A stretch of DNA of 64,000 nucleotides, from contig OZ026515.1 of assembly GCA_964019695.1 (NCBI GenBank), positions 138,753,549 through 138,817,548 of the forward strand, given 5' to 3'. The stretch is from Loripinus fragilis. Lineage: Eukaryota; Mollusca; Bivalvia; Lucinida; Lucinidae. Below, in pieces: positions 1 through 12,099 of the stretch. Position 1 is the stretch's first letter. The number at the start of each line of letters is the position of its first letter. The notes under the pieces were generated by a model. That model was given only the letters and a program-made list of their open reading frames with translations. It did no database searches and had not been told where the DNA came from. The translations under genes and the position numbers were made by a program.

Positions 1-97
1 CGTCTCATTGAGACGGTTCTTTTGAGTACCCACAACATATGTTTTGGTTAAGAAATAAGAAAAAATATATTTTTGGTACACATTCTTAACTAAAGGC
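1..97. repeat. Family A palindromic MITE, cut by window edge
   Basis: The right half of the most common repeat here. It starts inside the core (GAGACGGTTCTTTTGAG), continues CCCACAACATATGTTTTGG and ends in CTTAACTAAAGGC. The left half lies outside the window. Confidence 0.9.
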
Positions 98-621
98 ATG
101 TTATGCGGCATTTCATCTGGATCTTCACTGTTTATAAAAGTACCGGTTTAGGGGTTTCTCGTATACAAAGGGTTAAAAGACTGCCGTGAAGATCATTCTA
201 GAGTAAAAAGTAATATCTTGCAGTGAAAGCTAACTAATCACACAGTTATGATATGTTGCACATACAAATGCAGTCATTACCCTTTGTTCTAATGAAGAGG
301 TGTGAGGATTTTCCTTCCCATTAATTGGGGCAGATTATGGGCCCATTCATTCACAGCTGCACAATACATGTATATACTTTTTCCCAATTTTGATTTAAAT
401 ATCCCAAAATTGAATGTATAAAACTTATTAGCCAGCCATCTTGGCAACTTATCTTTTGCTTTTAGCAAGCATCTGTTTTAAAGATACAGATATTTATATA
501 ATTGCATTTATCTGGTACCTGTCTTAACACATATAAGCCTGGTGTCCATTTAATGTCGTCACATCGACAAACAGTGTAGAACCAGACCAGGCCTTGAGGT
601 TATAAAACCTGAGCACAGTCT

Positions 622-705
622 CAGACTCAAAATAAAGCGCAATGATTGGCTGCTTGAGGACACATGTCCTCAAGCAGCCAATCATTGCGCTTTATTTGGA
701 GTCTG
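622..705. repeat. Near-perfect palindrome (Family F), 42-bp arms
   Basis: The arms contain CAATGATTGGCTGCTTGAGG and its reverse complement, separated by only a few bases. It is flanked by GAGGTTATAAAAC, a terminus shared with 26320-26465, 7736-7955 and 48119-48318. An apparent open frame at 664-864 begins inside it and is not a gene. Confidence 0.88.
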
Positions 706-1122
706 ATGGTGCAAAACCTGGCTGGAAATGATGAGCTAGCACATGAGATTCTGGTTCTTTTCACCTTGTCAAACAATGAAGGCTCAGATGAGCCTGCACA
801 AATGCACAGACTTGCCAGATGGATGCATGTAGGTGTATTCTCAGACCAAAAATTAAACTTCTAACCCGCTGGATAGGCCAGCATTAGTGTTTAAAGGAGA
901 CTTTTGCTCATATTAGATAAGTACCAAAATCTCATAAGCTGGCCAAAATGCTTTCAAATGAGAATAAAATCTGATTTTTCCCCAATTCCGCAGCCCCTTA
1001 CCCCAAATAGGAAAAGGTAGGAAAATCCCTGAAACATTGACGTCATATCACTTGAAAAGATGTTCTTGTTATGCGAACAACAAAGGTACAAATCAGCCTT
1101 CACATTCATGCAGTCATGTCCT

Positions 1123-1255
1123 GCGGTTATAAAACATTTTTCATGCTCAACTTAACTTAGAATGAAATTTATCCTGCTCATAAATGTTAAAATGGCAACA
1201 ATCATTGGCATTTTAACATTCATTAGCAGGATTAATACAACACCTGTATGTTTAA
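1123..1255. repeat. Family F foldback element fragment
   Basis: It starts GGTTATAAAACATTTTTCAT and holds inverted arms around ATCCTGCTCATAAATGTTAA and its complement near 1200-1237. It is related to 7736-7955 and 48119-48318. Confidence 0.7.
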
Positions 1256-1600
1256 AAGCACAATTAAAAAAAAATATTGTGACTTTTCATTTGGTTCTTC
1301 AACGTTTGCCAAAGTGCACATTTAGGAGTCACTAGTATGCAAAGGGTTAAAACAACAGCTATAAGCTTGTGACAGATTCCACCTTTCTAGTGTCTCAGAG
1401 GTACTTGTGATCAAGACAGAATGAATAAATATTTAGCAAATCAAGGGTAATATACTACATGCTTCCAAAAAACATAAAGCACTATAATGAACTACTTTGC
1501 CAATAAAGCTAAACTACCTTTCGCATTTCTTTCTTTTTATGCTATAGGATAAGAATAAATAACATGCAAATTATATATATAGCATAACTATTACAACTAT

Positions 1601-1904
1601 TTAACTCTTTCCTTGCTAGTGGTGACTTTTGGTCATCTGCCGATAATGGTAAACCAAATGCAAACAGTTTGGACCCAGATCAGGACCGACAAAATGCCGG
1701 TTCTGATTTGTATCCAAACCTTTTGACACTCTACATCTTATAGTGACTCTAAGTCACTATTGACCATTATGATACTGTAGGCGGTAGAGAAAGAGAAAAT
1801 CTCTGACAGAGATTCTGAAAGAAGTTTTTGAAAAAGTTTATTTTGAAAAAAATCAGCAGATGACAACAAAAGCTTGAAAATTATCCAGCATGCAAAGAGT
1901 TAAA
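1601..1904. repeat. Family D MITE
   Basis: The ends are TTAACTCTTTCCTTGCT and CAGCATGCAAAGAGTTAA, with an inner inverted repeat around GTTTGGACCCAGATCAGGAC. Other copies lie near 7482, 27176, 34791, 48497, 52709, 53207 and 59101. Confidence 0.85.
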
Positions 1905-3050
1905 CAAACTGCAGAGACTATTGTTGAAAAGCAAATATTGAAATCATGATTTTGTCAAACATATACATGTTAGCCAGCATGTGAGATTTTGGTACATATT
2001 GCATAATGGCAAACATCCTAGGCTCAGACAAGTCATCACATCCACACAGGACCTTGGCTGTTTGCATACACCAAGTATGAAAGTAGAAAAAATAAGGCCT
2101 CTAGCCCCACTGGATAGATTTTTAAATGTTACACAGGGTTGCCACTCAATATCCTTTTCAAAATTCACCGACTTTTACCTGACTCTTGACCATTTTCCAG
2201 ACTGGTCAGATTTGGCTGGTTGGCAGATTTTAGCAATTTTCATCCATCGATAATTGTACAAATATTTATGCTTGCTGATTTAATGTTTAAAGAAAATCTC
2301 AAACCATAAATTTTAGAAAATGAATGTTTCTGAACACAAATTGCTTGCAATTTATGTTCAGAAACATTCCATTCCTAATATTGCTTGCAATTTATGGAAA
2401 ATAAAATTTCCAGAAGCAACTATTTTGGAAAATTTTGAAATTCCCTGACTTTTCCCTGATTTTTTTCTAAATTTCCCTGACTGAAAATAAAATTCCATGA
2501 CATTTACCTGACTTGGAAATTTTTTCATTTTCCCATTTTTTCCCTGACCATGGCAACCCTGAATGTATGCTTAAAGAGTGACTCTATGCTTATGCAACAA
2601 GTACCATTATCTCATGGGCTGGTCCATAATTTAATCTGTGTCTTGAGATACTTTTGTCCTTCATTAAGTCACTTTTTAGCTTGGTTTATAGTTTCACCAC
2701 ACGCATATTGTTACTATACCAACTAGTGTTTGCAATCAGCCAAACGTTTATGGGCAAACATAGATTTGTATAATCGACACATGATTGAACATTAGTCGAC
2801 CACTATTGCTTGGAATTTCAGACATCTTAGAAGTGCCTATTGCAAAAAATTTTTACTGTCGAATTGATTTAATTAATAACATTGACACAAGTCTGTAAAT
2901 ACTTAGACAAAGCCTTTTGCATTCTATTTTACACAAAGTTCTGTTTTAATATTTCATGAATTTGAGATTGTTAAAAATTATAATTCATCTTGGACAATTT
3001 TTTATCATCAATCAGGAGAGGCAAAGTTGTCCAGTTCTTGGTTATGTTCA

Positions 3051-3196
3051 CATAGGTATCTGGAAACTTTTTGAGCATAAAATTGTCATCATTTTCTTGC
3101 CTACTATTAAAACATGTGTTTTGCGTGCTCAAAAGAACCGTCTCAAGAGACGGTTCTTTTGAATACCCACAACATATGTTTTGGTTGAGAAAGAAC
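3051..3196. repeat. Family A palindromic MITE
   Basis: It contains the core CAAAAGAACCGTCTCA followed almost directly by its reverse complement, the left arm AGCATAAAATTGTCATC and the right arm CCCACAACATATGTTTTGG. Confidence 0.9.
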
Positions 3197-3432
3197 TCCT
3201 ATCCGGAGGCCTGATTTGATAATTAAACATCACTTATAACCATCATCAGCAGTGAACTAACAAATTGTTTCTAGAGAAAAAAAGATTCCTTCCACTTTAG
3301 CCAGATTTTTTACAAATTAATTTACGACAGAGCCTTCCCTAAGATTTAAGCCTCTCCAGAAAAATAAAATTGCCATTTTGAATTTATTTTTATTTTATTT
3401 CTCGACCCTCAGTACTTTAAAAGAAAATATAT

Positions 3433-3970
3433 AAAGAGCTATGTGCATGCATTAAGGGGCTATTCTGGCCCCCCTATGAGGCCAAAAAATAAAATTTGCT
3501 TTTCACCAGTTTCTTCTTATTGGTTTATTAGAACAATTTGATTTTTACCATTGATATGGTAACAAAAACTGCTGCCAAAATAGGCTGAAAATGTGAAGGT
3601 GACCATTTTGGAACAAATTTCAGGCGTTTGACAGAGAAATTAATAAAGAGCACAAGCAAATACCAAAGAGATATTTTAACAGATGAAATAAATTATCATG
3701 ACACACAACATATTAAAAAGTTATTTTGGAATTTAGCTGTGCTAATATCAAATTCTTAAAAATTGGTCTCTCAAAGCCTCAAATTTGGTCTAAAATGGCA
3801 ATTTCTCTATTTAAGGCATATTTTTGAGCCCATGTTAATTGCTACAGCAATGTTATAAGTGAAATAAATACCAGACTTTTGCACTTTGGCCTTTCTTCTA
3901 ACGAAACAATAGGAAAAGCAACTTTGCTTCAGAGGGGGCCAAATTAGCCCCTAAATACATGTAGCTCTTT
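3433..3970. repeat. Foldback element, about 540 bp
   Basis: The ends are inverted: AAAGAGCTATGTGCATGCAT plus AGGGGCTATTCTGGCCCCC on the left, and GGGGGCCAAATTAGCCCCT plus ACATGTAGCTCTTT on the right. No protein is encoded; it is a non-autonomous element. Confidence 0.75.
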
Positions 3971-4163
3971 ATTACATGTATCCTTATTAATGAGAATTTT
4001 CTTTTATTTTTGATTGACTGAAGCCTTCTTAATCTTTTTATTTTACTTTTATGTGATCCCCATGACCCACTCTTTTAATACTTTTATGAAGTGCATGCAA
4101 TTTGTAACTATGTAATGGGAGCCAAAACAAAGCAATTAAAAATATAAAACTAAAAATCATTAC

Positions 4164-4277
4164 CGTATCTGGCTTACATCCTGTGCCATCATACAACATA
4201 ACAGCTAGCATGTAGAGAGACTGGTAGTCAAATTCCTTTGACCTCTCAAAATACACCAAAGCCTTTTCAACAGCATT
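4164..4277 (-). CDS. LRP2BP: LRP2BP-like second coding exon
   Basis: A 38-codon exon, phase 0 at both ends, joining directly to the previous exon. It encodes NAVEKALVYFERSKEFDYQS and then LYMLAVMLYDGTGCKPDT, a Sel1-like repeat with the usual A-x-x-Y-x-x-x-LG-like spacing and the G-x-G turn. Acceptor TTTTCAG, donor GTAATG. Later exons must lie left of position 1; I found none between 1 and 4163. Confidence 0.88.
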
Positions 4278-4649
4278 CTGAAAATAAAATCAAAGAAATA
4301 TTGTGAGGATATATGAGCCAGGGCACAGCGAAAAGTACAACTTGGCATCATGGCATGACTGCCCGATGAAGAGTAAGTAAGAAGGCAGTGAACAGAAATC
4401 AATACAATCAAGTACCACATCTGACCCAAAACGCCATACAGGAAAGTGACAAAAACACAATAAAACATCACACACAAGAGAGTCAAGAGGTTAGACTCAG
4501 ATCAGCCTGCACATCCATGCAGTACCTTTCTTTACCTGTAATAATATATTTACCATTATTTACCTGTTTCTATAAGAAATGATATAGTCATATTATTGCG
4601 CATCTTTTAAAGTACAGTAGTTCTATATATTGGTCTTGCAATCATGGGA

Positions 4650-4707
4650 AATGTACAAAATATGAGACCTGTGCAAAATTGCACAGGTTTCATATTTTGT
4701 ACATTAC
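4650..4707. repeat. Hairpin with about 25-bp stem
   Basis: ATGTACAAAATATGAGACCT is followed within a few bases by its near-perfect reverse complement ending ATATTTTGTACAT. It lies in the LRP2BP-like intron. Confidence 0.8.
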
Positions 4708-4809
4708 CTGGGGTTGTACAACTTTTTTGAATAAAATCCCAAGCACATTCAACAAACCTATCAGCTGTTGATATATCCTCTTACAAGCACTCTGCATTTC
4801 AGGTAGTAC

Positions 4810-4864
4810 TATCTTGTGGGTTACTCATTGAATTCGTCTCAAATCCAATGAGTAACCCACAAGA
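4810..4864. repeat. Hairpin
   Basis: CTTGTGGGTTACTCATTG and its exact reverse complement CAATGAGTAACCCACAAG flank a 19-base loop. A similar hairpin is at 22831-22889. Confidence 0.8.
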
Positions 4865-5263
4865 CAAGCTTTACATGTAATTGTAACTATCTTCTAAACT
4901 GAAGCAATTTGACATTGAAAAGATTAACCTCATCAATGTGTCAATTATTGGTCTTTTTGCCAATTTCTCATGTCCTTCAATAAGGGGAGCTAAATACCAG
5001 ACATTTAATCTTTGATCAATATTGTCATATTATATTTAGCCATTGTATATTTTGCCATACAAATTACTTCAATGCTATACCTATATAATAGAGATATTTA
5101 TTGGTAAACTAAGCAAATATTTGACAATAAAGCTAACATATGATTTACACAGGTTAAAATTTGGTAAGTCACCAGCAGGGCAGACTTGTAGATAAACTTA
5201 TGCACTTCAAATGAGCTTACCGTATTTACCAGATAGAATTGAGCAAATAGTGTAAACCCTGAT

Positions 5264-5309
5264 CAGACTGCTCTTGAAGGAGCAGTCTGATCAGAGTTTA
5301 CACAATTTG
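5264..5309. repeat. Family E palindrome
   Basis: The arms TGATCAGACTGCTC and GAGCAGTCTGATCA lie within a longer imperfect stem bounded by GCAAATAGTGTAAACC and its complement. Confidence 0.8.
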
Positions 5310-5823
5310 CCATTCCATCAGCACCTTTTATAGATCTTAACAGGCTATAGAATGGCCTTGTTCAGATTATAATATATAAGTTAAGAAAGAGCGAATTGAG
5401 CTGTCTGAATACTTAGAGGAAATACAATATACACAAGCATGGGAATCCTAGTCTTTTTATGTTCACACTTGTCATGCCGAATATTTCTGCACTGCACCCC
5501 CCCCCCCCCCCCCCACACACACACATTTTTTACCCTGTTAACCTGCATGATTCGTTATTTAGGCATGTATTTTCAATCAGAGTGGAAAACAGTGTAGATT
5601 CTGATCAGATGGCTTTATCAGGAGCCCTGGATCTACAGTTTTTATTTTTTTTACAAATTTCAGCAGGACAAGGGTTAACCAATGTCATACAAAACCTAAG
5701 TGTAGCTGCTTTTATAAACAAAGAAGATCTAAACCAGCTGGCTTAGTTCTTAATTCTTGTCAAGTTGAAGCAGGATATCATATCCTCTTTAATCAGAACA
5801 AATACTGTTTCATTTTAAATTGT

Positions 5824-6030
5824 TTGTTTGTTTTGTTTGTTTGATTTGATTCTTTACGTCCCATCAACAATCTTTCAGTTATAAAGGGACGGGTCTTCCT
5901 TGGTTGAACCAGTACTAAGCTAGGATTAATGTTCTTGCTCAAGGACACAACGCAGTGAGGCCGGTGAGGCTTGAACCCGCGGCCCCTCAGTCTCGAGTCA
6001 AGCACTCTACCACTGAGCCACTGTGCTCCC
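5824..6030 (-). mobile_element. tRNA-derived SINE with 13-bp target duplication
   Basis: On the minus strand it begins with a tRNA-like head: an A-box-like TGGCTCAGTGGTA (6008-6020) and a B-box-like GGTTCAAGCC (5968-5977). A body and a T-rich low-coordinate end follow. CATTTTAAATTGT flanks it on both sides (5811-5823 and 6030-6042), a clear target-site duplication. A 79-codon frame across it is an artefact. Confidence 0.93.
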
Positions 6031-7237
6031 ATTTTAAATTGTGAAAGAAATATATGATTTGAAAATGTATGGATCAGGATGGAAGCTTGCAGTCTAGTAT
6101 ATTACCATAATTACTTATATTAATTTTGTTGCATCTTAATTAAAGAGATAATGGCAACTTCAGATGTATATAGCTTCTTTATTTCTTGACAAAATTTGCA
6201 AGATGACATATATGAGACGAATTCTGCTTTTAAATGCTCATTTATTAATTGGTGAGATGCAGAGGCTTTTCTACCCTTATCCTAATGGAAATGGCAACTT
6301 TTTTTCCTGATTTTATATGCTTTTCCCCAATGAAGAGAACTTAAAAAAAATGAGATTCACATTTCTCCCTGAAACCCTGACAGGGTTCATAAAATTCAAT
6401 TACTTTTCAAGGACCATTAAAGGAGAAAACTACAGTCTTCAAGGACCATGAATATATGAAAAAGCTGATGTTCACTTCTCAAACGCTAGCAAACTAAAAT
6501 AATGCATTCAAATCAAAACAAAATTCCTCTGCTTTTACTTGGTGCAGCATACATGTATACGGCAAAATATAAAGGAAGAACAATTTTATATTGATTTTGG
6601 TCTCCATTTAAAGGGCCACATTCTACAGAAAAAAGTAGAATTCAAGCACTTTTCAAGGCTTTATAAATGGTAGTTTTCAATCACTTTTCAAGGCAGATTC
6701 TGTTTTCAAGTACTTCTCACGAAAGCCTTTTTTTTCAAAGTGCTTTTGATCCTATTAAGACAGTCCTCCATTTTCAACGACTTTTCACCCGTTTACAAAA
6801 TCTGGAAAAATTAAGGTAATAACTTATAAGTACTACATTTACATGTAATCGAATAAGAACATAATGAATAACTTCTAAAATGCTTCATCAAGTTTTTATC
6901 TTTTAACAGGTTAAAGCCAGATATAACCTGATCTAAAAATTGTGTCGATTCAGATCATTTGGCGTTTGAGGGGATATCCAGCAGATTAAGATCTGCTCTT
7001 TTTTTCACTCAACTTGTAAATACATGCTTATACCCTGGGCTATATAATACTTGTAATCTTGCTAGTAAATTTAAATAAGTTAACACGATAAACTAGTTAG
7101 AAATGTAAAACATAAAGTATCCAGCATGATAAGGGTTACAGGTGACACAATGATTTCAGTGCATCAATTTCAGAATGACCTACCTACCTATTTTCAGACA
7201 TGATTCTATTTACTCAGTAAATGTACGAATGCTTTAC

Positions 7238-7453
7238 CTGCTCATAATAGAATAAACCAAGCTGAAAGTAAGCCTGTTTTTCTCCTGCCTTTATCTTCTC
7301 CAGCAGGATAGATTCCACCTTTTCCATAAGTTCATCTTCTGTCAAACAGCCATAGCCTGGGGCATCCTTTGTCTCCTGTGCGATGTCATTGAGAATGCTT
7401 TTCTCCTTTGAAAAAGAGACATTCTCTGCGGAGAGCTCTTTGGGAATCTCCAT
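7238..7453 (-). CDS. LRP2BP: LRP2BP-like first coding exon
   Basis: A 72-codon segment starting MEIPKELSAENVSFSKEKS and ending EKIKAGEKQAYFQLGLFYYE then Q at a GTAAAG donor. The acceptor (ATTTCTAG, next to 7463) leaves ten untranslated bases before the ATG, so the 5' UTR starts in an exon further upstream that I cannot place. The end matches the start of the Sel1-like/TPR region of LRP2-binding protein, an adaptor known in vertebrates to bind the megalin tail. The start is inferred: it is the first ATG in the exon, and the frame upstream is also open. Confidence 0.85.
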
Positions 7454-7481
7454 TTCGCCTAACCTAGAAATGAAAATATTG

Positions 7482-7674
7482 ATTAATTCTTTGCCTGCTA
7501 GTGTTGCCTGCTGATAACCTAAATGCAAATAGTTTGGACTCAGATCATTGAAGGTCAGGCCCTACAAAATCTTGGGCCTGATCTGGATCCAAACTGTTTG
7601 ATATCATGATGGTATTTCCTAGAGGATCTTATTGAAAATATTAATTTGGGAAAAAAAATCAGCAAAAGAGTAAC
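7482..7674. repeat. Family D MITE next to an LRP2BP-like exon
   Basis: It starts TTAATTCTTTGCCTGCTAGT and has an inner inverted repeat around TCAGGCC and GGGCCTGATCTGGATCC. It lies about 20 bases from the acceptor of the 7238-7463 exon. Confidence 0.75.
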
Positions 7675-7735
7675 ATAATAACATTATGTTGTCAAATTAT
7701 CTGATTATGATGGGGGCTACTGCCCAGAGAATTCA

Positions 7736-7955
7736 GGCCCTGAGGTTAAATAACTTTTTGTGCTCAACTTAATTGAGCATGAAATTTATCATGCCCATAA
7801 ATGTTGGCATTTTAACATTTATTAGCATGATAAATATAAGATCTGAGAAACTCAAGCAAGAAACTTCTTTTTTGTCAGTATTTTAGTTTTTATGAGAAGT
7901 TGAAATTTCGTGGTCAGTTGAGTTGAGCAGGAAAAACATTTTATAACCTCAGCGC
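7736..7955. repeat. Family F foldback MITE
   Basis: The ends are GGCCCTGAGGTTAAATAAC and TTTTATAACCTCAGCGCC. Inside lie inverted arms around TGCTCAACTTAATTGAGCA and ATGCCCATAAATGTTGGC. Confidence 0.8.
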
Positions 7956-9000
7956 CAGATCAAATCTGTCTTCAACAAAAGGCATGTCTATATGTGCAAT
8001 TCAATAGTAGTTTCATAGAAACTATGAGTATCACAACTTATATGTTGAAAAAGGCATGGAAATACACCTTCTTTTTAAAAAAAGACATAATGTGCAAATA
8101 AATCACTTCACACAGAATAGCAAATAAATAATAAACTTGTAATTTGTAAAAAAGAAGATGGTAAACTAATTATTCTCGGGTATATTGTGACTGCCTTCGT
8201 AATTTGAAGTTCATATGTCTACAGTCTATCCATCCACCTGTTGTTTTTAATACTACATGATAAGTATCTTCCAAACCATCTCCATTACCTTGTCAGATGC
8301 ATCATACTGTATTAATTTGTCAGGTTGAAATCTCATATCGCATCTCCTGGCCCAATTTTCTACTAGGCTAGTCTATCAATATCTTGCTGAAGTTTCACAG
8401 TGACCTCCTTTTCCATAAGTTCATGATAACAGACATATGTACAAGATTCATTGTGGTACTGTGTCTATTGAAAAATTAAGACAAAAACTTGACTCCTGGA
8501 CAGAGTTCACAAGTTACCAGGTCATCACATATCACAGAGCACTGCCCAATATTGTACTACATACCAGACGGCAGACACACAGTAATGCCCTGAAAATTTG
8601 TTTAGCACCCATAAAGGAATTACAGTCATGTCCCCTAACACTGCATGGCCACAAACAGTGTGCACTAGCTGAAATAATTATGGTGCATTTAATGAGATAA
8701 AATCATATCTTGTAATATCTATAAAATATGATTGCACTGTAGAACTTGATCATTTCTAAAGTTCTGTGTTTGTCACCACTGCCCAAGTTAGTATCTTTTC
8801 ACAGTGCCCAATATTGTTAATTTGTAGATACTGGACATACAGTGATGCCCTGAAGAACCCATTCTTTCCCGAAATATTCCACAGTGGAATAGTCTTTCTT
8901 CATCCGTGGACAATTGCCAGACCACTGAGGAGTTAAGTGCACTCATCATTTAGTCAAAAATACAGTCAAAAGATGATTTTTTCCCCAAAAAAATTTCACT
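7956..9000. other. Non-coding stretch upstream of the LRP2BP-like gene
   Basis: I see no gene. An 87-codon frame at 8437-8700 has no recognisable domain and no splice context. Two segments share a CACAGTGCCCAATATTGT-like phrase (8534-8556 and 8798-8817), probably old repeat copies. Confidence 0.6.
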
Positions 9001-9007
9001 TTATCAC

Positions 9008-9140
9008 TACTAAGCTCTCGACAGCCATTCCGGCTCCAGTTTCCGGTTATCAGCGTAACGTCGAACATTTTACGTTGCCGTCACAACATTCACTGCTGAT
9101 AACCGGAAACTGGAGCCGGAATGGCTGTCGAGAGCTTAGT
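9008..9140. repeat. Long inverted repeat, 45-bp arms
   Basis: ACTAAGCTCTCGACAGCCAT and onward to ATCAG is repeated as an exact reverse complement ending at 9140, around a 41-bp loop. The arm end GGAGCCGGAATGGCT recurs at 13310-13326, and the following TTTCACTCCTGGTCATTACT recurs at 13493-13512. Confidence 0.9.
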
Positions 9141-9349
9141 TTCACTCCTGGTCATTACTACGTAATGACATTATGAGATTTTTGGTTTTAGGGTTTAGAA
9201 GCGATACAAGGATAGAACTAGTTGCAGAACTGCGACTTTAGATTTTTTTTTGATCTGGCTGAATCTAAAATCAGGGCTATATGATAACATAAAATAAAAA
9301 TCCATCATATCGCCCTGAATTCAGTGCTAGGATAGAACTTCAAGCTCCT

Positions 9350-9890
9350 GTGGTTGAAGCAGGAGTCAAACCACTAGAATTAAGAAGAGAAAAGTTGGCT
9401 ATAAGGCAAGCAGCAAAAATAATGTCAAAAGAAAACGATACATGTATCAATAAAGCTTGGAATACTTATACAGAGTCTGAGTTGATGGAACGTAAAATCT
9501 CACCATTTGGAAAGATGAGTATACAGTTAGCAGACATGATCTCAAATACTGGAATTTCCCTTCATTGTCTTGAAAAAGAATTCACTTTTTCCGAAACACT
9601 AGACCCAGTAAAAGACAGCCAGAGTACTGGCAAAACCTCGGATCATCCAAATCAAGAACTAAAAATCAAGAAGCTCAGTCTAGAGAAATAATTGAAAAAA
9701 TAATTGAAGGGTGTGATGAAAACACAGTTATTGCATTCACCGATGGCTCCTGCTTAGGAAATCCCTGACCTTGTGGGGCAGGAGCCTGCATATATATGCC
9801 TGGATACACAGACCCAACCATACATAAGCAACCTGTAACTTCATGTGGATCAATTCTACTGGGAGAACTGATAGCAATAAAAATGGTCAT
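9350..9890 (+). pseudogene. Retrotransposon remnant with RNase H domain, broken
   Basis: A 113-codon frame starts mid-element with LELRREKLAIRQAAKIMSKE, a connector seen before RNase H in non-LTR retrotransposons of the I/Nimb type. A frameshift near 9645 moves the continuation to another frame (KNQEAQSREIIEKIIEGCDE). That frame reaches the RNase H motif FTDGSCLGNP, an in-frame TGA, then PCGAGACIYMPGYTDPTIHK. The Asp of FTDGS is present, but the copy cannot make an intact enzyme. Clade assignment is inference. Confidence 0.8.
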
Positions 9891-10495
9891 AAATGAAATT
9901 CAAAATCAAGAGTGGCGAGGACCCTATTTTCTGTTATGATGTCGGTGTGCCGCGGTCCCGTCGCACAGGGCATATATAGTGGTGAGGACCCGGGTTGGAA
10001 TCTTAGTTATATAGTACACGTTGTTGCCCAGTTCTCCTCCATCGGTTACTTATCCGTATAATATCTCTCTTCCAGTGTGGTCTACCCAAAGTGATACCCA
10101 TCTTGAAGAATGTACTCTTCTGTTTTGTTTTAGTCCCGAAAACCCCGGGACACGCCATAATCTCCCCCACCCACCCTGGCACCCAAACATTCTCTCGTTT
10201 ATTCTTATACAAACGTTTGAATATCACGGCACATATCCCGTCCACAACCCGTCCGGTCTTCTGTTTGCAAACATTTGCTTAGGTTCCCATGTATACACAC
10301 AAAAATGGGGATAAAATTCTGGTGCTCATCAATCATAAAGAAATCATGTTTTAGACATAAGTGATGGCCGGAAAGCCGTAGTTTTCGTATTTCAGCAGAT
10401 ATTTAAAGATATAAAGGAAGAAGATCAAATTCACCAAAATATACCGTCTCCACATTATACTTCAAGTCTTAATCCCCCCACCCCTCCATCAACTA

Positions 10496-10985
10496 TGTGA
10501 CCCCTGCGGCGGGGCCATTTTGGCCCCATGGGCATCATTTTAAACTTGGTAGGTGATGCTACATACCAAATGTTAAGCATATATGCCTTGCGGTTTCAGT
10601 CATAAAGATTTTTTGTTTTCCCATTTATAAGCCTATGTAAAATATGAGACCCCCAGGGCAGACCTATTTTTGGCCCCATGGGTATGATTTGAACAAACTT
10701 GGTAGAGGTCCACTAGATGATTCTAGATGCATGTACCAAATATCAAGGCTCTATTTAGATAGGCTCTGTGGTTTCGGACATTTTTTTTTAAAGTTTTCAT
10801 CTTGAATATCTATCTTAGCCTGTGTGACTTAGATATGCAATGGACCGAGACTATTTGAAAAAAATAAAGAGGGCCATATAAGGACCATTTCTGCCAAGTT
10901 TGGTAAACTCACATCTCATCCAGTAGTTTAGGATATGTCCTTTGAAATAACTGTTGATGATGCAACGAACACACTGACTCAGGTG
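10496..10985. repeat. Dispersed repeat (Family J)
   Basis: It carries phrases such as GGCCCCATGGGTATGATTTG, TTGGTAGAGGTCCACTAG and AAGAGGGCCATATAAGGA. Related copies are at 21012-21165 and 42525-42865. Confidence 0.8.
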
Positions 10986-11216
10986 AGCTAAAAATTGGGG
11001 GAGCCTCAATAATGATTACTTTCAGTATTTCGTGTCGAAACATGTATTCTGTGTGTTTACAAGAAACGTCAGGGCTCATTTTGTCTTATCGAGACGGTTT
11101 TTAGGCATCCAAAATGTTGTTTTGATAGGATAGTGCTAAACAAGTGTAAAAACGAGCCTTTTATCAGACTCCAACAATGTATCCCATTTTAGCTCACCTG
11201 AATTTAATTTAGTGAT

Positions 11217-11850
11217 CAATTCAAAAAGATTATCAAACGTTATAAAAATGTTGGATATAACTTGGGTATCATGTCTGGTTGTAAACTCAATCACGGTTTA
11301 TAGCTTTGGTTTCCTCTTTAATTGCACGACGGTGGGTCAGGCCTCAGACTCAATGACGGCTCTGACGTAAAGCTTTAATCAATCGGTAGGTTGGTGCCTG
11401 ATGCTTGGCTGTAGCTGGGCCCACTGTGGCTCACTATAGAGGTTTTCTTTAGAATTGACCATCTGTGAGCCCTTTTCTCTGTATCATCATAGTGCGTTGA
11501 TTATATTGTTTTTCTATAATGATACACTGCAATAGTTAGGAATCCTCCATGCGAGCTTAACATTTTTTGTGCTTCAACAACGGCAGAATCTAGGGCGAAG
11601 ATTTGGTACCAATAAAATGCATTTAACCGGTGGCTTTGGCTACTGTCCGTTCTAAGGCGGTGGTTCTCTTGTTGTTGTGAAAAAAAAATATAAAAAAAAA
11701 TAAAGAGACATTGACGATATTTCCACGCCACATGCGCATCTGAAAGATAAAGAAAAGGGTCGAAAAGTTGCGCCCACAAAGTTCCCACTCATATCTTCTA
11801 CGGACGGACGCACAGACAGACAGACCTATTTTAACGTCAGCAGAAAAAAA
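11217..11850 (+). mobile_element. Retroelement 3' end, plus-strand copy
   Basis: Translation near 11217-11280 reads roughly SDQFKKIIKRYKNVGYNLGI, matching the end of the minus-strand frame at 15473-16048. The downstream DNA (GGTGGGTCAGGCCTCAGACT) is also shared. In-frame stops make it non-functional. It ends near a short GACGGACGCACAGACAGACA tract. Confidence 0.8.
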
Positions 11851-12099
11851 GTACCAGCATTGGTATTGCAGTTAACCAAAGGCATCTCGTGCTATCAGAT
11901 TATGAGATTATATATGTATTGCAAAGAATGGAAAAGTATAAGATCTCCGAGAATCTTAGACAATAATCCAGTTTGCTTTCTCCGTGCGCGTTTGCACAAA
12001 TCAAGTCGGCTACCTGCGAGCATACTGCGCATTTCGCAGCTGGTAAGCGAGCGAACGCGCAACTCAGGTATGTCCCCAGTAAAAATCTAAAAGTGGTCC

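Larger units (their letters stand above)
4278..7237 (-). other. Intron between LRP2BP-like exons 1 and 2
   Basis: Nearly 3 kb with no coding signal I can support. It contains hairpins at 4650-4707 and 4810-4864, a palindrome at 5264-5309, a poly-C tract near 5499-5514 and a tRNA-derived SINE at 5824-6030. The rest is AT-rich unique-looking sequence. Confidence 0.8.

Noticed and set aside
6000..6030. Genuine tRNA gene
   Set aside because: Only A- and B-box-like sequences are present, without a foldable cloverleaf; the sequence continues into a SINE body and has a target duplication.
5793..6032. 79-codon minus-strand frame (MGAQWLSGRVLDSRLRGRG)
   Set aside because: It is a translation of the tRNA-like head and body of a SINE; the same reading arises from SINE copies in general and is not a host gene.
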